Shown: one piece after another, positions 7,288 through 16,559 of the stretch
How the letters are laid out: each line of letters opens with the position of its first letter
How positions within the stretch are numbered: the first letter of the stretch is position 1
Source: Acidobacteriota bacterium
GTDB lineage: Bacteria > Acidobacteriota > Vicinamibacteria > Vicinamibacterales > Vicinamibacteraceae
NCBI GenBank assembly: GCA_023429845.1
Contig: JAEZCY010000306.1
Location: forward strand, 1-40,338
DNA: 40,338 nt
Reading direction: 5' to 3'
Position numbers and translations under genes: made by a program
Notes under the pieces: generated by a model
Databases searched by the model: none
Seen by the model: the letters and a program-made list of their open reading frames with translations, nothing else
Told to the model about the DNA's origin: nothing

Positions 7288-8739
7288 CTAGTACTTGCTC
7301 TTGGTCGGCTCGATCTTGTCCACCCAGGCGAGGATGCCGCCCGTGAGGTTGGTGGCGCGATCGAAGCCGTGTTCGCGCAGGAGGGTGACGGCCTTGGCGC
7401 TGCGGCCGCCCATCTTGCAGTGCACGACGAGGTCGCGCGAGCGGTCGAGTTCGTCCAGGCGGTTGGGCAGATCGCCGAGCGGAATCACCGTGCTGCCCTC
7501 GATGCGCACGATGTCCACCTCGTGCGGCTCGCGGACGTCGAGCACCACGAGATCGTCCTTGCGGTCGAGGCGCTGCTTGAGTTCCTCGACAGTGGTCGTC
7601 GGGATCTCCGCGGCCGCCGTCGCGGACTGTCCGACGGCGGGCTTGAGCCCGCAGAACTGCTCGTAATCGATCAGGGTCGTGACGGTCGGGTTGTCGCCGC
7701 ACACCGGGCACTCGGGATCACGTCGCAGCTTCAGTTCGCGGAACTTCATCCGGAGGGCGTCGTAGATCAGGAACCGGCCGACCAGCGGCTCGCCGGCGCC
7801 GAGCACGATCTTGATGGCCTCGGTGGCCTGGATGACGCCGATGATGCCGGGCAGCACGCCGAGCACTCCCCCTTCCGCACAGCTCGGTACCAGCCCGGGC
7901 GGCGGCGGCTCAGGGTAGAGGCAGCGATAGCACGGCCCGCCCTTGGTGGCGAACACGGACGCCTGCCCCTCGAACCGGAAGATCGATCCGTAAGCATTCG
8001 GCTTCCCGAGGAGCACGCACGCGTCGTTCACCAGGTAGCGCGTCGGGAAGTTGTCCGTGCCGTCGATGATGACGTCGTACGGTGCGAACAGCTCGAGGGC
8101 GTTCTGCGAGGTGAGCGCCGTCGAGTGGAGTTCGACTTCGACGTGCGGATTGATCGCCTTGACGGCATCGCGCGCCGACTCCAGCTTCGTGCGGCCGATA
8201 TCGGCCGTGCCGTGCACGACCTGGCGCTGCAGGTTGCTCAGGTCCACGACGTCGAAGTCGACGATGCCGATGCGGCCGATGCCGGCGGCGGCCAGGTACA
8301 GGAGCACCGGGGCACCGAGCCCGCCGGCGCCGACGCACAGGACACTCGCGGCCTTGAGCTTCCGCTGCCCCTCCATGCCGACCTCCGGCAGGATCAGGTG
8401 GCGGCTGTAGCGCGCCACCTCCTCCTGCCCGAGCGTCGGCAGGTCCGTCGCGACTGCCGCGCCGCTGCCGCCGGCCACCGACGGGATGATGCTGATCGTG
8501 TCGCTGTCGCCGAGCGCGGTCTGCTCCTTCTGCAGGTAGCGGATGTCCTCGTCGTTGACATAGATGTTGACGAAGTGCCGGAGCTTGCCCTGCTCGTTGT
8601 ACAGGTGCTTCTTCAACTCCGGGTACGTCGTCGTCAACTGCGCGAGCAGATCGCCGACCGTCGCGCCATCGACCTGCACGGTGTCGTGCTTGTCCGTGTA
8701 CTGGCGCAACGGTGTCGGGATGTGAACGGTATGGGCCAC
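7288..8739 (-). CDS. MoaD/ThiS - MoeB/ThiF - rhodanese triple fusion
   Basis: A 483-residue three-domain protein of sulfur-carrier chemistry. Residues 1-91 are a beta-grasp ubiquitin-like (MoaD/ThiS) domain ending in the activation motif SVAGG (G90-G91). Residues ~103-365 are an E1-like adenylyltransferase: GAGGLG (137-142) for ATP, VDFDVVDLSNLQRQ, a CYRC...CPVC zinc site (C270/C273, C344/C347) and C287 in PSCAEGGVLG. Residues ~383-483 are a rhodanese with active cysteine C441 (HCKMGGRSAK). It should adenylate and thiolate a sulfur carrier for molybdopterin, thiamine or cysteine synthesis. Oddly, the carrier's GG is internal (followed by S-G), so it needs cleavage or activates a separate carrier. 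The start is GTG at 8739 with AGGAG five bases upstream. Confidence 0.93.
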   Translation of the reverse strand: MAHTVHIPTPLRQYTDKHDTVQVDGATVGDLLAQLTTTYPELKKHLYNEQGKLRHFVNIYVNDEDIRYLQKEQTALGDSDTISIIPSVAGGSGAAVATDLPTLGQEEVARYSRHLILPEVGMEGQRKLKAASVLCVGAGGLGAPVLLYLAAAGIGRIGIVDFDVVDLSNLQRQVVHGTADIGRTKLESARDAVKAINPHVEVELHSTALTSQNALELFAPYDVIIDGTDNFPTRYLVNDACVLLGKPNAYGSIFRFEGQASVFATKGGPCYRCLYPEPPPPGLVPSCAEGGVLGVLPGIIGVIQATEAIKIVLGAGEPLVGRFLIYDALRMKFRELKLRRDPECPVCGDNPTVTTLIDYEQFCGLKPAVGQSATAAAEIPTTTVEELKQRLDRKDDLVVLDVREPHEVDIVRIEGSTVIPLGDLPNRLDELDRSRDLVVHCKMGGRSAKAVTLLREHGFDRATNLTGGILAWVDKIEPTKSKY

Positions 8740-8913
8740 GGGTACTCCTTCAACGGGCGTCTCGGTGAGACGTCCCTGCCTGACTCGGATGCGTCGCGTG
8801 ATGCGGACGGCGCCGCGAAGCGGCTCGTCCCATCCCGAGGATCATAGCGAACGCCCCCGCAGCAGCCGTGCCGCTTGTGTCATATCCCAGCCACGGCCGG
8901 CAGCCGCGATGCC
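8740..8913. other. Divergent intergenic region, proximal part
   Basis: This is the 5' side of the MoeB-fusion gene (minus) and upstream of the export operon (plus). I see the Shine-Dalgarno for the minus gene near 8744-8752 and no convincing gene. Open frames here have no homology-like features. Confidence 0.5.
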
Positions 8914-8964
8914 TGTCCGGCTTGGACGTCTGTCCGCCTCACCCGGACGTTTGTCACCCGGACA
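8914..8964 (+). promoter_or_regulatory. Probable enhancer-binding (UAS) sites for the sigma-54 regulator
   Basis: A cluster of inverted TGTCC/GGACA half-sites: 8914-8928 (TGTCC-N5-GGACG), 8931-8949 (TGTCCG-N7-CGGACG) and 8952-8964 (TGTC-N5-GACA). The segment GGACGT(C/T)TGTC also occurs twice in direct orientation. The cluster ends ~48 bases before the -24/-12 promoter, a normal position for a bacterial enhancer-binding protein. The regulator encoded at 13865-15247 is the obvious candidate ligand (inference). Confidence 0.6.
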
Positions 8965-9011
8965 TCGCGGCGTCGCATCGCGGTTTCTCCTGCATTCGCC
9001 CATCCCGGGCA

Positions 9012-9026
9012 TGGCATCGGCCTTGC
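9012..9026 (+). promoter_or_regulatory. Sigma-54 (-24/-12) promoter of the export operon
   Basis: TGGCAT-CGGCC-TTGC gives the invariant GG (9013-9014) and GC (9025-9026) separated by exactly 10 bases, close to consensus TGGCAC-N5-TTGC. Transcription should start near 9037, about 24 bases before the first ATG. The operon itself encodes a GAFTGA-bearing sigma-54 activator, which supports the call. Confidence 0.75.
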
Positions 9027-9060
9027 CCTCATTGCGGCCGTGATAACCGGCACCTCGTCC

Positions 9061-10317
9061 ATGGATCGCACGGTCGCCCGGTCGGCGGCATCGCGGCGCA
9101 CCTGGATCGCCGTGGCCGCGGCGGTGCTCTGCATCACGGCAATCGTCGCCGCATGGCCGGCATGGCGGCGGCTCTCCTCGGTGGACCGCGCCATCGACGC
9201 GGCGCGGCTGCAGATTGCTCCCGTCACCGTCGCCGATCTGGTGCGCGATGCCGCTGCGGATGGACGCATCGTGTCGGCCAACGCGCCGACGTTGTTTGCC
9301 GCCACGGGCGGCATCGTGGCGCTGCGCGTGCGGGCCGGCGACCCGGTGCGGCGCGGCGACGTGCTCGCCACCATCGACAGCCCGGAACTGCGCAGCCGCA
9401 ACACGCAGGAGCAGGCCTCGCTGCAGTCGCTCGACGTCGCGCTCGGGCGTGCCCGCATCGCCGCACGCCAGAGCGATACCCGCAACGCCAGCGCCATCGA
9501 ACTCGCGCAGGTGCGCCTGCAGTCGGCGCGGCGCAACCTCGAACGCGCCCGGCAGACGTACGAACAGGGACTGCTGAACGAGGTGGACTACGAGCGGGCC
9601 CAGGACGACGTGCAGCTGGCCGAGGTGGAGCTGAAGACGGCGCAGGCGGCTCGAGGTCTCGAGCGCGAAACCGCGGAGTACGAGATCCAGACGCACCAGC
9701 TCGCACGCGCCAGGCAGGCCTCCCTGGCCGAGGAGGTGGTGCGGCAGGTGGAGCGGCTCGCCATCGTGTCGCCCTTCGACGGTCTCGTCGGTGCCGTGAG
9801 CGTCCGCGATCGCGATGCCGTCGCCGCCAACCAGCCGGTGCTGACGGTCGTCAACCTCGACGCCTACGAAATCGAGTTCAGCCTGCCCGAGAACGAGGCC
9901 GCCGAAGCGGGGCCCGGCACCCCGGTCCGCGTGCTGTACGAAGGACGCGAGTACGACGGCAGGGTCACGGCCATCTCACCGTCGGTTGCCGACAGCCTCG
10001 TGACGGGCCGTGCCGTGTTCGCCGGCGCGACGCCGGCCGCGCTGCGGCAGAACCAGCGCGTGTCGTTGCGGCTGCTGTTCGAAACGCGGCCACGCGTGCT
10101 GACGCTGCCGCGGGGCGCCTTCCTCCAGAGCGGCGGAGGACGCCTCGCGTACGTCGTGCACGGCGACGTCGCCACGCGCATGGCGATCACCACGGGGGCG
10201 CGGAGCCTGTCGCATGTCGAGATCACCGACGGCGTGCGTGCTGGGGACCAGGTGATCGTCTCCGACACCAGCGACTTCAGCGGCGCGCAACGGGTGCTGC
10301 TGCGAAACAGACCGTAG
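9061..10317 (+). CDS. Membrane fusion protein (HlyD/MacA-like) of a tripartite exporter
   Basis: A 418-residue periplasmic adaptor. One N-terminal membrane anchor (residues ~13-31, WIAVAAAVLCITAIVAAW) precedes the first half-lipoyl strand set (GGIVALRVRAGDPVRRGDVLATIDSPEL). A long alpha-hairpin follows (NTQEQASLQSL... to ...QVERLAIVSPFDGLVGAVSVRDRDAV), then beta-barrel and membrane-proximal domains. This is the HlyD_D23/RND-MFP architecture that couples an inner-membrane transporter to an outer-membrane duct. The ATG at 9061 lies ~24 bases after the predicted sigma-54 start site; frames starting earlier would begin upstream of the promoter. It is the first gene of the operon. No outer-membrane (TolC-like) gene is in the window. 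Confidence 0.88.
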   Translation: MDRTVARSAASRRTWIAVAAAVLCITAIVAAWPAWRRLSSVDRAIDAARLQIAPVTVADLVRDAAADGRIVSANAPTLFAATGGIVALRVRAGDPVRRGDVLATIDSPELRSRNTQEQASLQSLDVALGRARIAARQSDTRNASAIELAQVRLQSARRNLERARQTYEQGLLNEVDYERAQDDVQLAEVELKTAQAARGLERETAEYEIQTHQLARARQASLAEEVVRQVERLAIVSPFDGLVGAVSVRDRDAVAANQPVLTVVNLDAYEIEFSLPENEAAEAGPGTPVRVLYEGREYDGRVTAISPSVADSLVTGRAVFAGATPAALRQNQRVSLRLLFETRPRVLTLPRGAFLQSGGGRLAYVVHGDVATRMAITTGARSLSHVEITDGVRAGDQVIVSDTSDFSGAQRVLLRNRP

Positions 10318-10394
10318 GACTCAGGGAGCGATCTCGGGGAGCGGCGACAGGGTCGGGCGCAGGAGCGCACCGTTGCGGCCTGGAGCCTGCAGCC

Positions 10395-10498
10395 TGCCGA
10401 CGGAGTCCGAGAGTGCGAGGCCGACGGCCGATTGCCGACGCCGATTGACGAGCGCCGCCTTGCCGACGGCCAGCCCCCGAAGGCCCAAGGCCCATTGA
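10395..10498. repeat. Degenerate GCCGA/CGATTG short-period repeat in operon spacer
   Basis: Between the fusion-protein gene and the ATPase gene the 200-base spacer is filled with irregular repeats built on GCCGAC, CCGATTG, CCATTGACGA and GGCCCAAGGCCC. No gene is visible in 10318-10517. Function unknown; see findings. Confidence 0.55.
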
Positions 10499-10517
10499 CG
10501 AAGACCGAGGAGCATCG

Positions 10518-11237
<720 letters not shown>

Positions 11238-11247
11238 GAGGACGCGC

Positions 11248-12570
11248 ATGCTGCTGCACAACATATGGATTGCCTGCAAGAGCCTGCGGCGCAGCCCGAC
11301 CCTCTCGGTGCTGATCGTGGCCTGCATCGCGCTCGGCATCGCCTTCGCCACGACGTTCGCCACCGTGCGGCATGCGTTCACGAAGCACCCGCTGCCCGAC
11401 AAGGAGGCGGTGCTCCGCTACATCCGTCTCGACAACTGGGACCCGCGGCAGCCCTACCCAGGCGACAGGCCCGACTCGCTGCCGCCGCAGGTCACCTATC
11501 GCGACGCCATGGAGCTGCGGCGATCGACCCTTCCCGCGCGGCAGACCGCCGCCTTTCGCGCCCGGCTCACGATCATTCCGGACCCGAAGGTGGCGCGCCC
11601 GTCGCGCGAGGAGGTCCGCATGGCCGAATCGGACTTCTTCGAGATGTTCCAGGCGCCGTTCCGCTACGGCGGGCCCTGGACGCGAGAGGCCGACGCCAGG
11701 CCCGAACAGGTCGTGGTGCTGTCGGAAGGGCTGAACGAACGCCTGTTCGGCGGCCGCAACAGCGTCGGAGAAACGCTCCGCATCGAGACGCGCGACTTCC
11801 GCGTCATCGGCGTGCTGGCGGGCTGGCAGCCCACCGTCCGGATGTACGACCTGACCGGGAATGCCCTGAGCGAACCGGAAGCGCTGTTCATGCCGTTCGG
11901 CCTGATGGTGCCGATGGAGATCCGCACCGCGGGCAACAGCGACGGGTGGACGCGGCAGGCAGGCAGCGGTTTCAAGGCGTCGCTCGCCTCCGAGCAGGCA
12001 TACCTGCAGTACTGGGTCGAGCTGCGGTCGCCGGCCGACGAGGCGGCGTACCGCTCGTTCGTCGAGAGCTACATCGCCGAGCAGAAGCGCCTCGGTCGCT
12101 TCGCCCGGCCGATGAACTATCGCGTCTCGAGCATCACGGCGCTGATGGACGACTTCGAGGTCGCGCCGAAGGAAACCTTCGCGCTGCTGATGGTCGGCCT
12201 GCTGTTCCTCGCTGTCGCTGCCGTCAACCTCATCGGCCTGCTGTTGGGGAAGTTCCTCGCACGCGCCAACGAAGTCGGAGTGCGCCGGGCGCTCGGCGCC
12301 TCGCGCCGCGACGTATTCCTCCAACACCTGGTCGAGTGCCAGGTGGTGGCGATCATCGGCGGCGCCATCGGCGTGGGCATGGCCGCCGTCGGACTGCGGG
12401 TGCTGAACTCCTTCATGCTCGACACGGTGAACCGGGCCAACGTGTTCGCGCTGGACGCGCGCATGCTGCTGCTGGCCCTGTTGCTGTCGATCGTGGCCGG
12501 GCTGATCTCGGGCGCCTACCCTGCCTGGCGCATCTGCCGGCTGGCGCCCGCCAACCATTTGAAGGCCTGA
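11248..12570 (+). CDS. FtsX/MacB-type ABC permease 1
   Basis: A 440-residue permease. One membrane helix lies near the N-terminus (residues ~20-40, LSVLIVACIALGIAFATTF), then a large periplasmic MacB-PCD region, then three C-terminal helices (LLMVGLLFLAVAAVNLIGLLL; VVAIIGGAIGVGMAAVGL; LLLALLLSIVAGLISGAYPAW). RANEVGVRRALGASRRDVFLQHL is the conserved FtsX coupling motif. The start is fixed by a strong Shine-Dalgarno AGGAGG (11236-11241) six bases before the ATG. It probably pairs with the next permease as a heterodimer (inference), using the ATPase encoded upstream. Confidence 0.9.
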   Translation: MLLHNIWIACKSLRRSPTLSVLIVACIALGIAFATTFATVRHAFTKHPLPDKEAVLRYIRLDNWDPRQPYPGDRPDSLPPQVTYRDAMELRRSTLPARQTAAFRARLTIIPDPKVARPSREEVRMAESDFFEMFQAPFRYGGPWTREADARPEQVVVLSEGLNERLFGGRNSVGETLRIETRDFRVIGVLAGWQPTVRMYDLTGNALSEPEALFMPFGLMVPMEIRTAGNSDGWTRQAGSGFKASLASEQAYLQYWVELRSPADEAAYRSFVESYIAEQKRLGRFARPMNYRVSSITALMDDFEVAPKETFALLMVGLLFLAVAAVNLIGLLLGKFLARANEVGVRRALGASRRDVFLQHLVECQVVAIIGGAIGVGMAAVGLRVLNSFMLDTVNRANVFALDARMLLLALLLSIVAGLISGAYPAWRICRLAPANHLKA

Positions 12571-12578
12571 GGTCCGCC

Positions 12579-13841
12579 ATGCATCTCGGTCCCATCTTCC
12601 GCTCCATGCTGCGCAACAAGGTGCGCTTCGGGCTGCTCGCGCTCGAGGTGGCGTTGACACTCGCCATCGTGGCCAACTGCGTCAGCCTGATTCTCGACGC
12701 ACGGCGCGAACTGACGAGGCCCTCCGGGTTCGGGGACGATCAGCTGATCTCCATCACGGCCACGCCCTTCACCGAAGCGTTTCGCGAAGACGTCCATCGC
12801 GACGCCGTCACCGACGGCGACCTCGCCGCCCTCCGCGCGCACCCCGCCGTGGAAACCGCGACCAACACGCAGTTCCTGCCGTGGCAGGGCGGCGGGAGCT
12901 CCACGCAGTTCCGTCGCGATCGACGCGCCGAGCAGATCCGGACCCAGATCTACCCCGCCGACGAGCGGATGCTCGACACGCTCGGCCTGCGGCTCGTCGA
13001 GGGCCGCGGCTTCACCCGCGACGACGTGCTGAACAATACGGCGCAACTGCGCGCGGTCAATGCCGCGCAGCGCGACCGTGATGCCGCCGGCCTGGTCAAG
13101 AGCACGGTGACGGTGCCGGCAATCATCTCGCGGTCGTACGCGGCGCTGATGTTCCCGGAGGGCAGCCCACTCGGCAAGACGTTCGAGGACGGCGACGGCG
13201 ACCAGTGGCGGGTGATCGGCGTCATCGACACCTTCTACAACCCGTACGCCTGGAACATCGGCGAGTACGTCACCTTCTATCCGCAGCGGCAGGGCAGCTA
13301 CAGCGGCGGCACGTCGTACCTGGTGCGGGTGAGGCCGGGTCAGCTTGCGGCCGTCGAGAAGGGCGCCGAGGCCATCCTGGCCGGTGTCGACGCCAACCGC
13401 ACCTATCGCTCGCGGACGATTCCCGACGTGAAGCGCGGCTTCCTCGGGGCCCAGACGATGATGGTGCGCCTGCTGTCCCTGGTGATCGTCGTGCTGGTCT
13501 TCGTGACCGCGCTCGGCATCATGGGCCTGACCTCGTTCTCTGTGGCCGAGCGCACACGGCAGATCGGCACACGCCGCGCGCTCGGCGCGGCGCGGGGCGA
13601 CATCCTCCGCCACTTCCTCCTGGAGAACTGGGTCACGACCACCGTCGGCATCGTCGTCGGCATCGGGCTCGCCGTCACGCTGAACCTGACGCTCCTGCGG
13701 CAGATCGACGGTCCGCGGCTGACGGCCGGGCTGCTCGCGACCGGCGCCGTCCTGCTGTGGACGGCCGGGCTGCTCGCGACACTCTGGCCCGCCTTGCGCG
13801 GCGCCCGGGTGGCGCCTGCGGAAGCCACGCGGAACATCTGA
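12579..13841 (+). CDS. FtsX/MacB-type ABC permease 2
   Basis: A 420-residue protein with the same plan as its neighbour: an N-terminal helix (RFGLLALEVALTLAIVANCVSLIL), a periplasmic domain of ~220 residues, and three C-terminal helices with the coupling motif VAERTRQIGTRRALGAARGDILRHFLLENW. It starts eight bases after the stop of permease 1. The periplasmic parts of the two permeases differ clearly, which suits a heterodimeric exporter or lipoprotein/peptide extruder. The substrate cannot be read from sequence. Confidence 0.9.
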   Translation: MHLGPIFRSMLRNKVRFGLLALEVALTLAIVANCVSLILDARRELTRPSGFGDDQLISITATPFTEAFREDVHRDAVTDGDLAALRAHPAVETATNTQFLPWQGGGSSTQFRRDRRAEQIRTQIYPADERMLDTLGLRLVEGRGFTRDDVLNNTAQLRAVNAAQRDRDAAGLVKSTVTVPAIISRSYAALMFPEGSPLGKTFEDGDGDQWRVIGVIDTFYNPYAWNIGEYVTFYPQRQGSYSGGTSYLVRVRPGQLAAVEKGAEAILAGVDANRTYRSRTIPDVKRGFLGAQTMMVRLLSLVIVVLVFVTALGIMGLTSFSVAERTRQIGTRRALGAARGDILRHFLLENWVTTTVGIVVGIGLAVTLNLTLLRQIDGPRLTAGLLATGAVLLWTAGLLATLWPALRGARVAPAEATRNI

Positions 13842-13864
13842 GTCTGCGCGGCGTACTTCAGCGC

Positions 13865-15247
13865 GTGCCCTCCAGTCCGCTGGCCTGCCTGATCGTCGAG
13901 GATCAGGCTCCGGTCGCCCAGGCACTCGACGTGCTGTTCTCGTTGCACGACGTGCCCACCCGTATCGCTGCCGATGCCGCGAGCGCCCTTGCGGAACTGC
14001 GCGCCGGCGGCATCGGCGTGGTGCTCCAGGACATGAACTTCGCGCCCGGCGCGACCACAGGCGACGAAGGCGCTGCGCTCTTCCACGCGATCCGCAGCCT
14101 GGAGCCTGCGATGCCGGTGCTGCTGATGACGGCGTTCACGTCGCTCGAGCGCGCGGTCGCGCTCGTCAAGGCCGGCGCCACGGACTACTTCGGCAAACCC
14201 TGGGACGATGCGCGGCTCGTGGCGAGCGTGCGCGAGCTGCTGGCGGTGCGCGCGCGTTCGGACGCACACGCGACGGCCACGATGGCGGCGACTCGAGGCC
14301 ACGAGCGCGCGAAGGAGCTGTGCGGCCTCGTGTTCAGGAGCGCCGCCATGCGACGAGTCGTGGACCTCGCGCTGCACGTGGCGGCCGCGGACGTGCCGGT
14401 GCTCATCACCGGACCAAACGGCGTCGGCAAGGAGAAGCTGGCCGAGATCATCCAGGCGAACTCCACACGATCGGCGCGTCCGTTCGTGACGGTGCATGTC
14501 GGCGCATTGCCGGAAACGCTGCTCGAGGCAGAGCTCTTCGGCGCCGAGGCAGGCGCGTTCACCGGCGCGCAGCGGCGACGGATCGGCCGCTTCGAGGCCG
14601 CGCACGGCGGCACGCTGTTCCTCGACGAAATCGGCACATTGTCGCTGGCTGGCCAGGCGAAGCTGCTGCGCGTGCTGCAGACGGGTGAGTTCGAGCGGCT
14701 CGGGTCGAGCACGTCGCTGCACAGCGACGTGCGGCTCCTGTGCGCGACGAACGTCCGGCTGCCGGAGGCCATCGCGGCGGGACAGTTCAGGGAGGACCTC
14801 TACTTCCGGCTGAACGTCATCGAGATCCCCGTGCCCGCCCTGCGCGAACGCCCCGAGGACATCCTGCCGATCGCGCACCACCTGCTCGCGCACGCGGCAA
14901 CTCAGGGTCCCGCGCGCTCGTTGAGCGCGGCGGCCGAACGGGCGCTCCTCGCCCACCCGTGGCCGGGCAACGTCCGCGAACTGCAGAACCGGCTGCAGCG
15001 GGCGCGGCTCGTCGCGTCTGCCGACACGATCGTTCCGGAGGACCTCGGCCTCGCCGTCGCGCCGACGCTGGCCGACGAGGCCTGGCGCGAGGAAGCCGTG
15101 GGCGAGCGCCAGGCTCTCGAGGACCTGCTGCGCACGCATCAGGGCAGCGTGTCGCGGGTTGCCCAGGCGCTCGGCCTGTCGCGGCAGGCGCTCTATCGGC
15201 GCATGGAACGGCTCGGTGTCTCGTTAGAGCGGCGCCCGCGGAGCTGA
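13865..15247 (+). CDS. Sigma-54-dependent response regulator (NtrC/NtrX family)
   Basis: A 460-residue three-domain activator. The receiver domain (residues ~6-128) has phospho-acceptor D56 (VVLQDMNF) and K111 (YFGKPWD). The AAA+ domain (~155-390) has Walker A GPNGVGKE (183-190), the sigma-54 contact motif GAFTGA (230-235) and Walker B LFLDE (251-255). A Fis-type helix-turn-helix ends the protein (VAQALGLSRQALYRRMERLG). No ATG fits, so the start is taken at GTG 13865, just before the receiver; confidence in the start is moderate. The kinase gene follows one base after the stop. It presumably activates the -24/-12 promoter at 9012, closing an autoregulatory loop (inference). Confidence 0.92.
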   Translation: MPSSPLACLIVEDQAPVAQALDVLFSLHDVPTRIAADAASALAELRAGGIGVVLQDMNFAPGATTGDEGAALFHAIRSLEPAMPVLLMTAFTSLERAVALVKAGATDYFGKPWDDARLVASVRELLAVRARSDAHATATMAATRGHERAKELCGLVFRSAAMRRVVDLALHVAAADVPVLITGPNGVGKEKLAEIIQANSTRSARPFVTVHVGALPETLLEAELFGAEAGAFTGAQRRRIGRFEAAHGGTLFLDEIGTLSLAGQAKLLRVLQTGEFERLGSSTSLHSDVRLLCATNVRLPEAIAAGQFREDLYFRLNVIEIPVPALRERPEDILPIAHHLLAHAATQGPARSLSAAAERALLAHPWPGNVRELQNRLQRARLVASADTIVPEDLGLAVAPTLADEAWREEAVGERQALEDLLRTHQGSVSRVAQALGLSRQALYRRMERLGVSLERRPRS

Positions 15248-15248
15248 C

Positions 15249-16559
15249 GTGTTCCGCCTCCAGACCCGCGTGCTGCTGGCCAACGTGCTGTGCGCTGCCG
15301 CAGCCACTGGCGGCGCGGCGCTGCTCTGGACGCTCGGGGCTTCGCCGCTGGCCGTCGTGCCCGGCACCTGCGCCGTTGTGCTGGTTGCAGGCATCGTCGC
15401 GGCCAGGCTCGCCACCGCGCCGGCCCGACAGGCGCTGCGGGCGCTCCACGACGGCGTGCTCGGTTTTGCCGAAAGTGACTTCGCGACGCGGCTGTCGCTG
15501 CCGTCGCCTGACGAAGTCGGCGATCTCGTCAGCGTGTTCAATCGCATGGGTGCCGTCCTGCGCGACGAGCGCGCCGAGTTGATCCAGCGCGAACTCCTGC
15601 TCGACACGCTGCTGCAGGGGGCGCCGATGGCCATCCTGCTCCTCGATCAGCGACAGCGCATCGTCTTTGCCAACGCCGGCTGTCGTCGGGTCTTCCAGGG
15701 CGTCACCCGGCTCAACGGCCGGGCCCTTGCCGACATCGTCACGCTGGCGCCCGTCGCCTTGCAGGGACCCTTGCGGCGCGGCGAGGACAGCCTCGTCACC
15801 TGGGACCACGACGGACAGGAGGAGAGCTACCGTGTGCTCGTGCGCGCGTTCCACCTCAACACGGTGGCGCACCGGTTGATCGTCGTCGAGCGCATCACGC
15901 ACGAGCTCGCGCGGCAGGAGACCGCGACGTGGAAGAAGGCGATCCGGGTGATGAGCCACGAGTTGAACAACTCGCTCGCGCCGGTGAGCTCGCTCGCACA
16001 CTCGGCGCGGGTCGCCGCTGAACGTCCCGATGCCGCGACACGGCTGCCGCCGCTGCTGGACACGATCTCCGAGCGCGTGTCCCACGTCACGGCGTTTCTC
16101 GAGGGGTACGCGCGGTTCGCGCGGCTTCCGAGCCCGCGTCCGGAGACCGTGCCGCTCGCGCAATTCCTCGAGGGCGTCGCCCGGTTGTTTCCATTCACGC
16201 GGGAAGGCGTCGCCGACGGGCACAGTGGCTGGTTCGACCCGGGACAGATTCAGCAGGTGCTCATCAACCTGTTGAAGAACGCCGAGGAGTCGGGCAGCCC
16301 GACCGAGGACATCCGCGTGCAAGTCGAACCGCTCCCTGACGGCGTGTGGCTGCGTGTCGTCGATCGCGGCGGCGGCATGGACGAGGACACGATGCGCAAG
16401 GCGCTGCTGCCGTTCCACTCGTCAAAGAAGGCCGGCGCGGGGTTGGGGCTGTCGCTCTGCTCCGAGATCGTCGATGCGCACGGCGGACGACTCCACCTCG
16501 CGCGGCGTGCCGAAGGCGGCATGGCGATCGGCGTGTGGCTCCCCGCCCGCGCGCGCTGA
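15249..16559 (+). CDS. Membrane sensor histidine kinase (NtrY-like)
   Basis: A 436-residue kinase. Two N-terminal membrane helices (~8-27 and ~33-53) with almost no periplasmic loop, a HAMP-like segment (~60-108), a PAS domain (~115-215), then the phospho-acceptor box with H237 (VMSHELNNSLAPVSSL). The ATPase motifs are VLINLLKNAEES, DRGGGMDED and GAGLGLSLC. The SHELNNSL box is that of the NtrY/HisKA subgroup. The GTG start at 15249 lies one base after the regulator's TGA. The short periplasmic loop suggests it senses a membrane or cytoplasmic signal. The last ~300 bases are overlapped on the other strand by the open frame of the radical SAM gene. Confidence 0.9.
   Translation: MFRLQTRVLLANVLCAAAATGGAALLWTLGASPLAVVPGTCAVVLVAGIVAARLATAPARQALRALHDGVLGFAESDFATRLSLPSPDEVGDLVSVFNRMGAVLRDERAELIQRELLLDTLLQGAPMAILLLDQRQRIVFANAGCRRVFQGVTRLNGRALADIVTLAPVALQGPLRRGEDSLVTWDHDGQEESYRVLVRAFHLNTVAHRLIVVERITHELARQETATWKKAIRVMSHELNNSLAPVSSLAHSARVAAERPDAATRLPPLLDTISERVSHVTAFLEGYARFARLPSPRPETVPLAQFLEGVARLFPFTREGVADGHSGWFDPGQIQQVLINLLKNAEESGSPTEDIRVQVEPLPDGVWLRVVDRGGGMDEDTMRKALLPFHSSKKAGAGLGLSLCSEIVDAHGGRLHLARRAEGGMAIGVWLPARAR

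Noticed and set aside
7240..8847. A 535-codon plus-strand frame opposite the MoeB fusion
   Set aside because: It mirrors the fusion gene codon by codon, is rich in Arg/Glu/Leu without domain features, and the minus-strand protein has complete motifs. It is a by-product of high GC.
13403..15139. A 578-codon minus-strand frame opposite the sigma-54 regulator
   Set aside because: Antisense to a gene with every expected motif; no recognisable domain.
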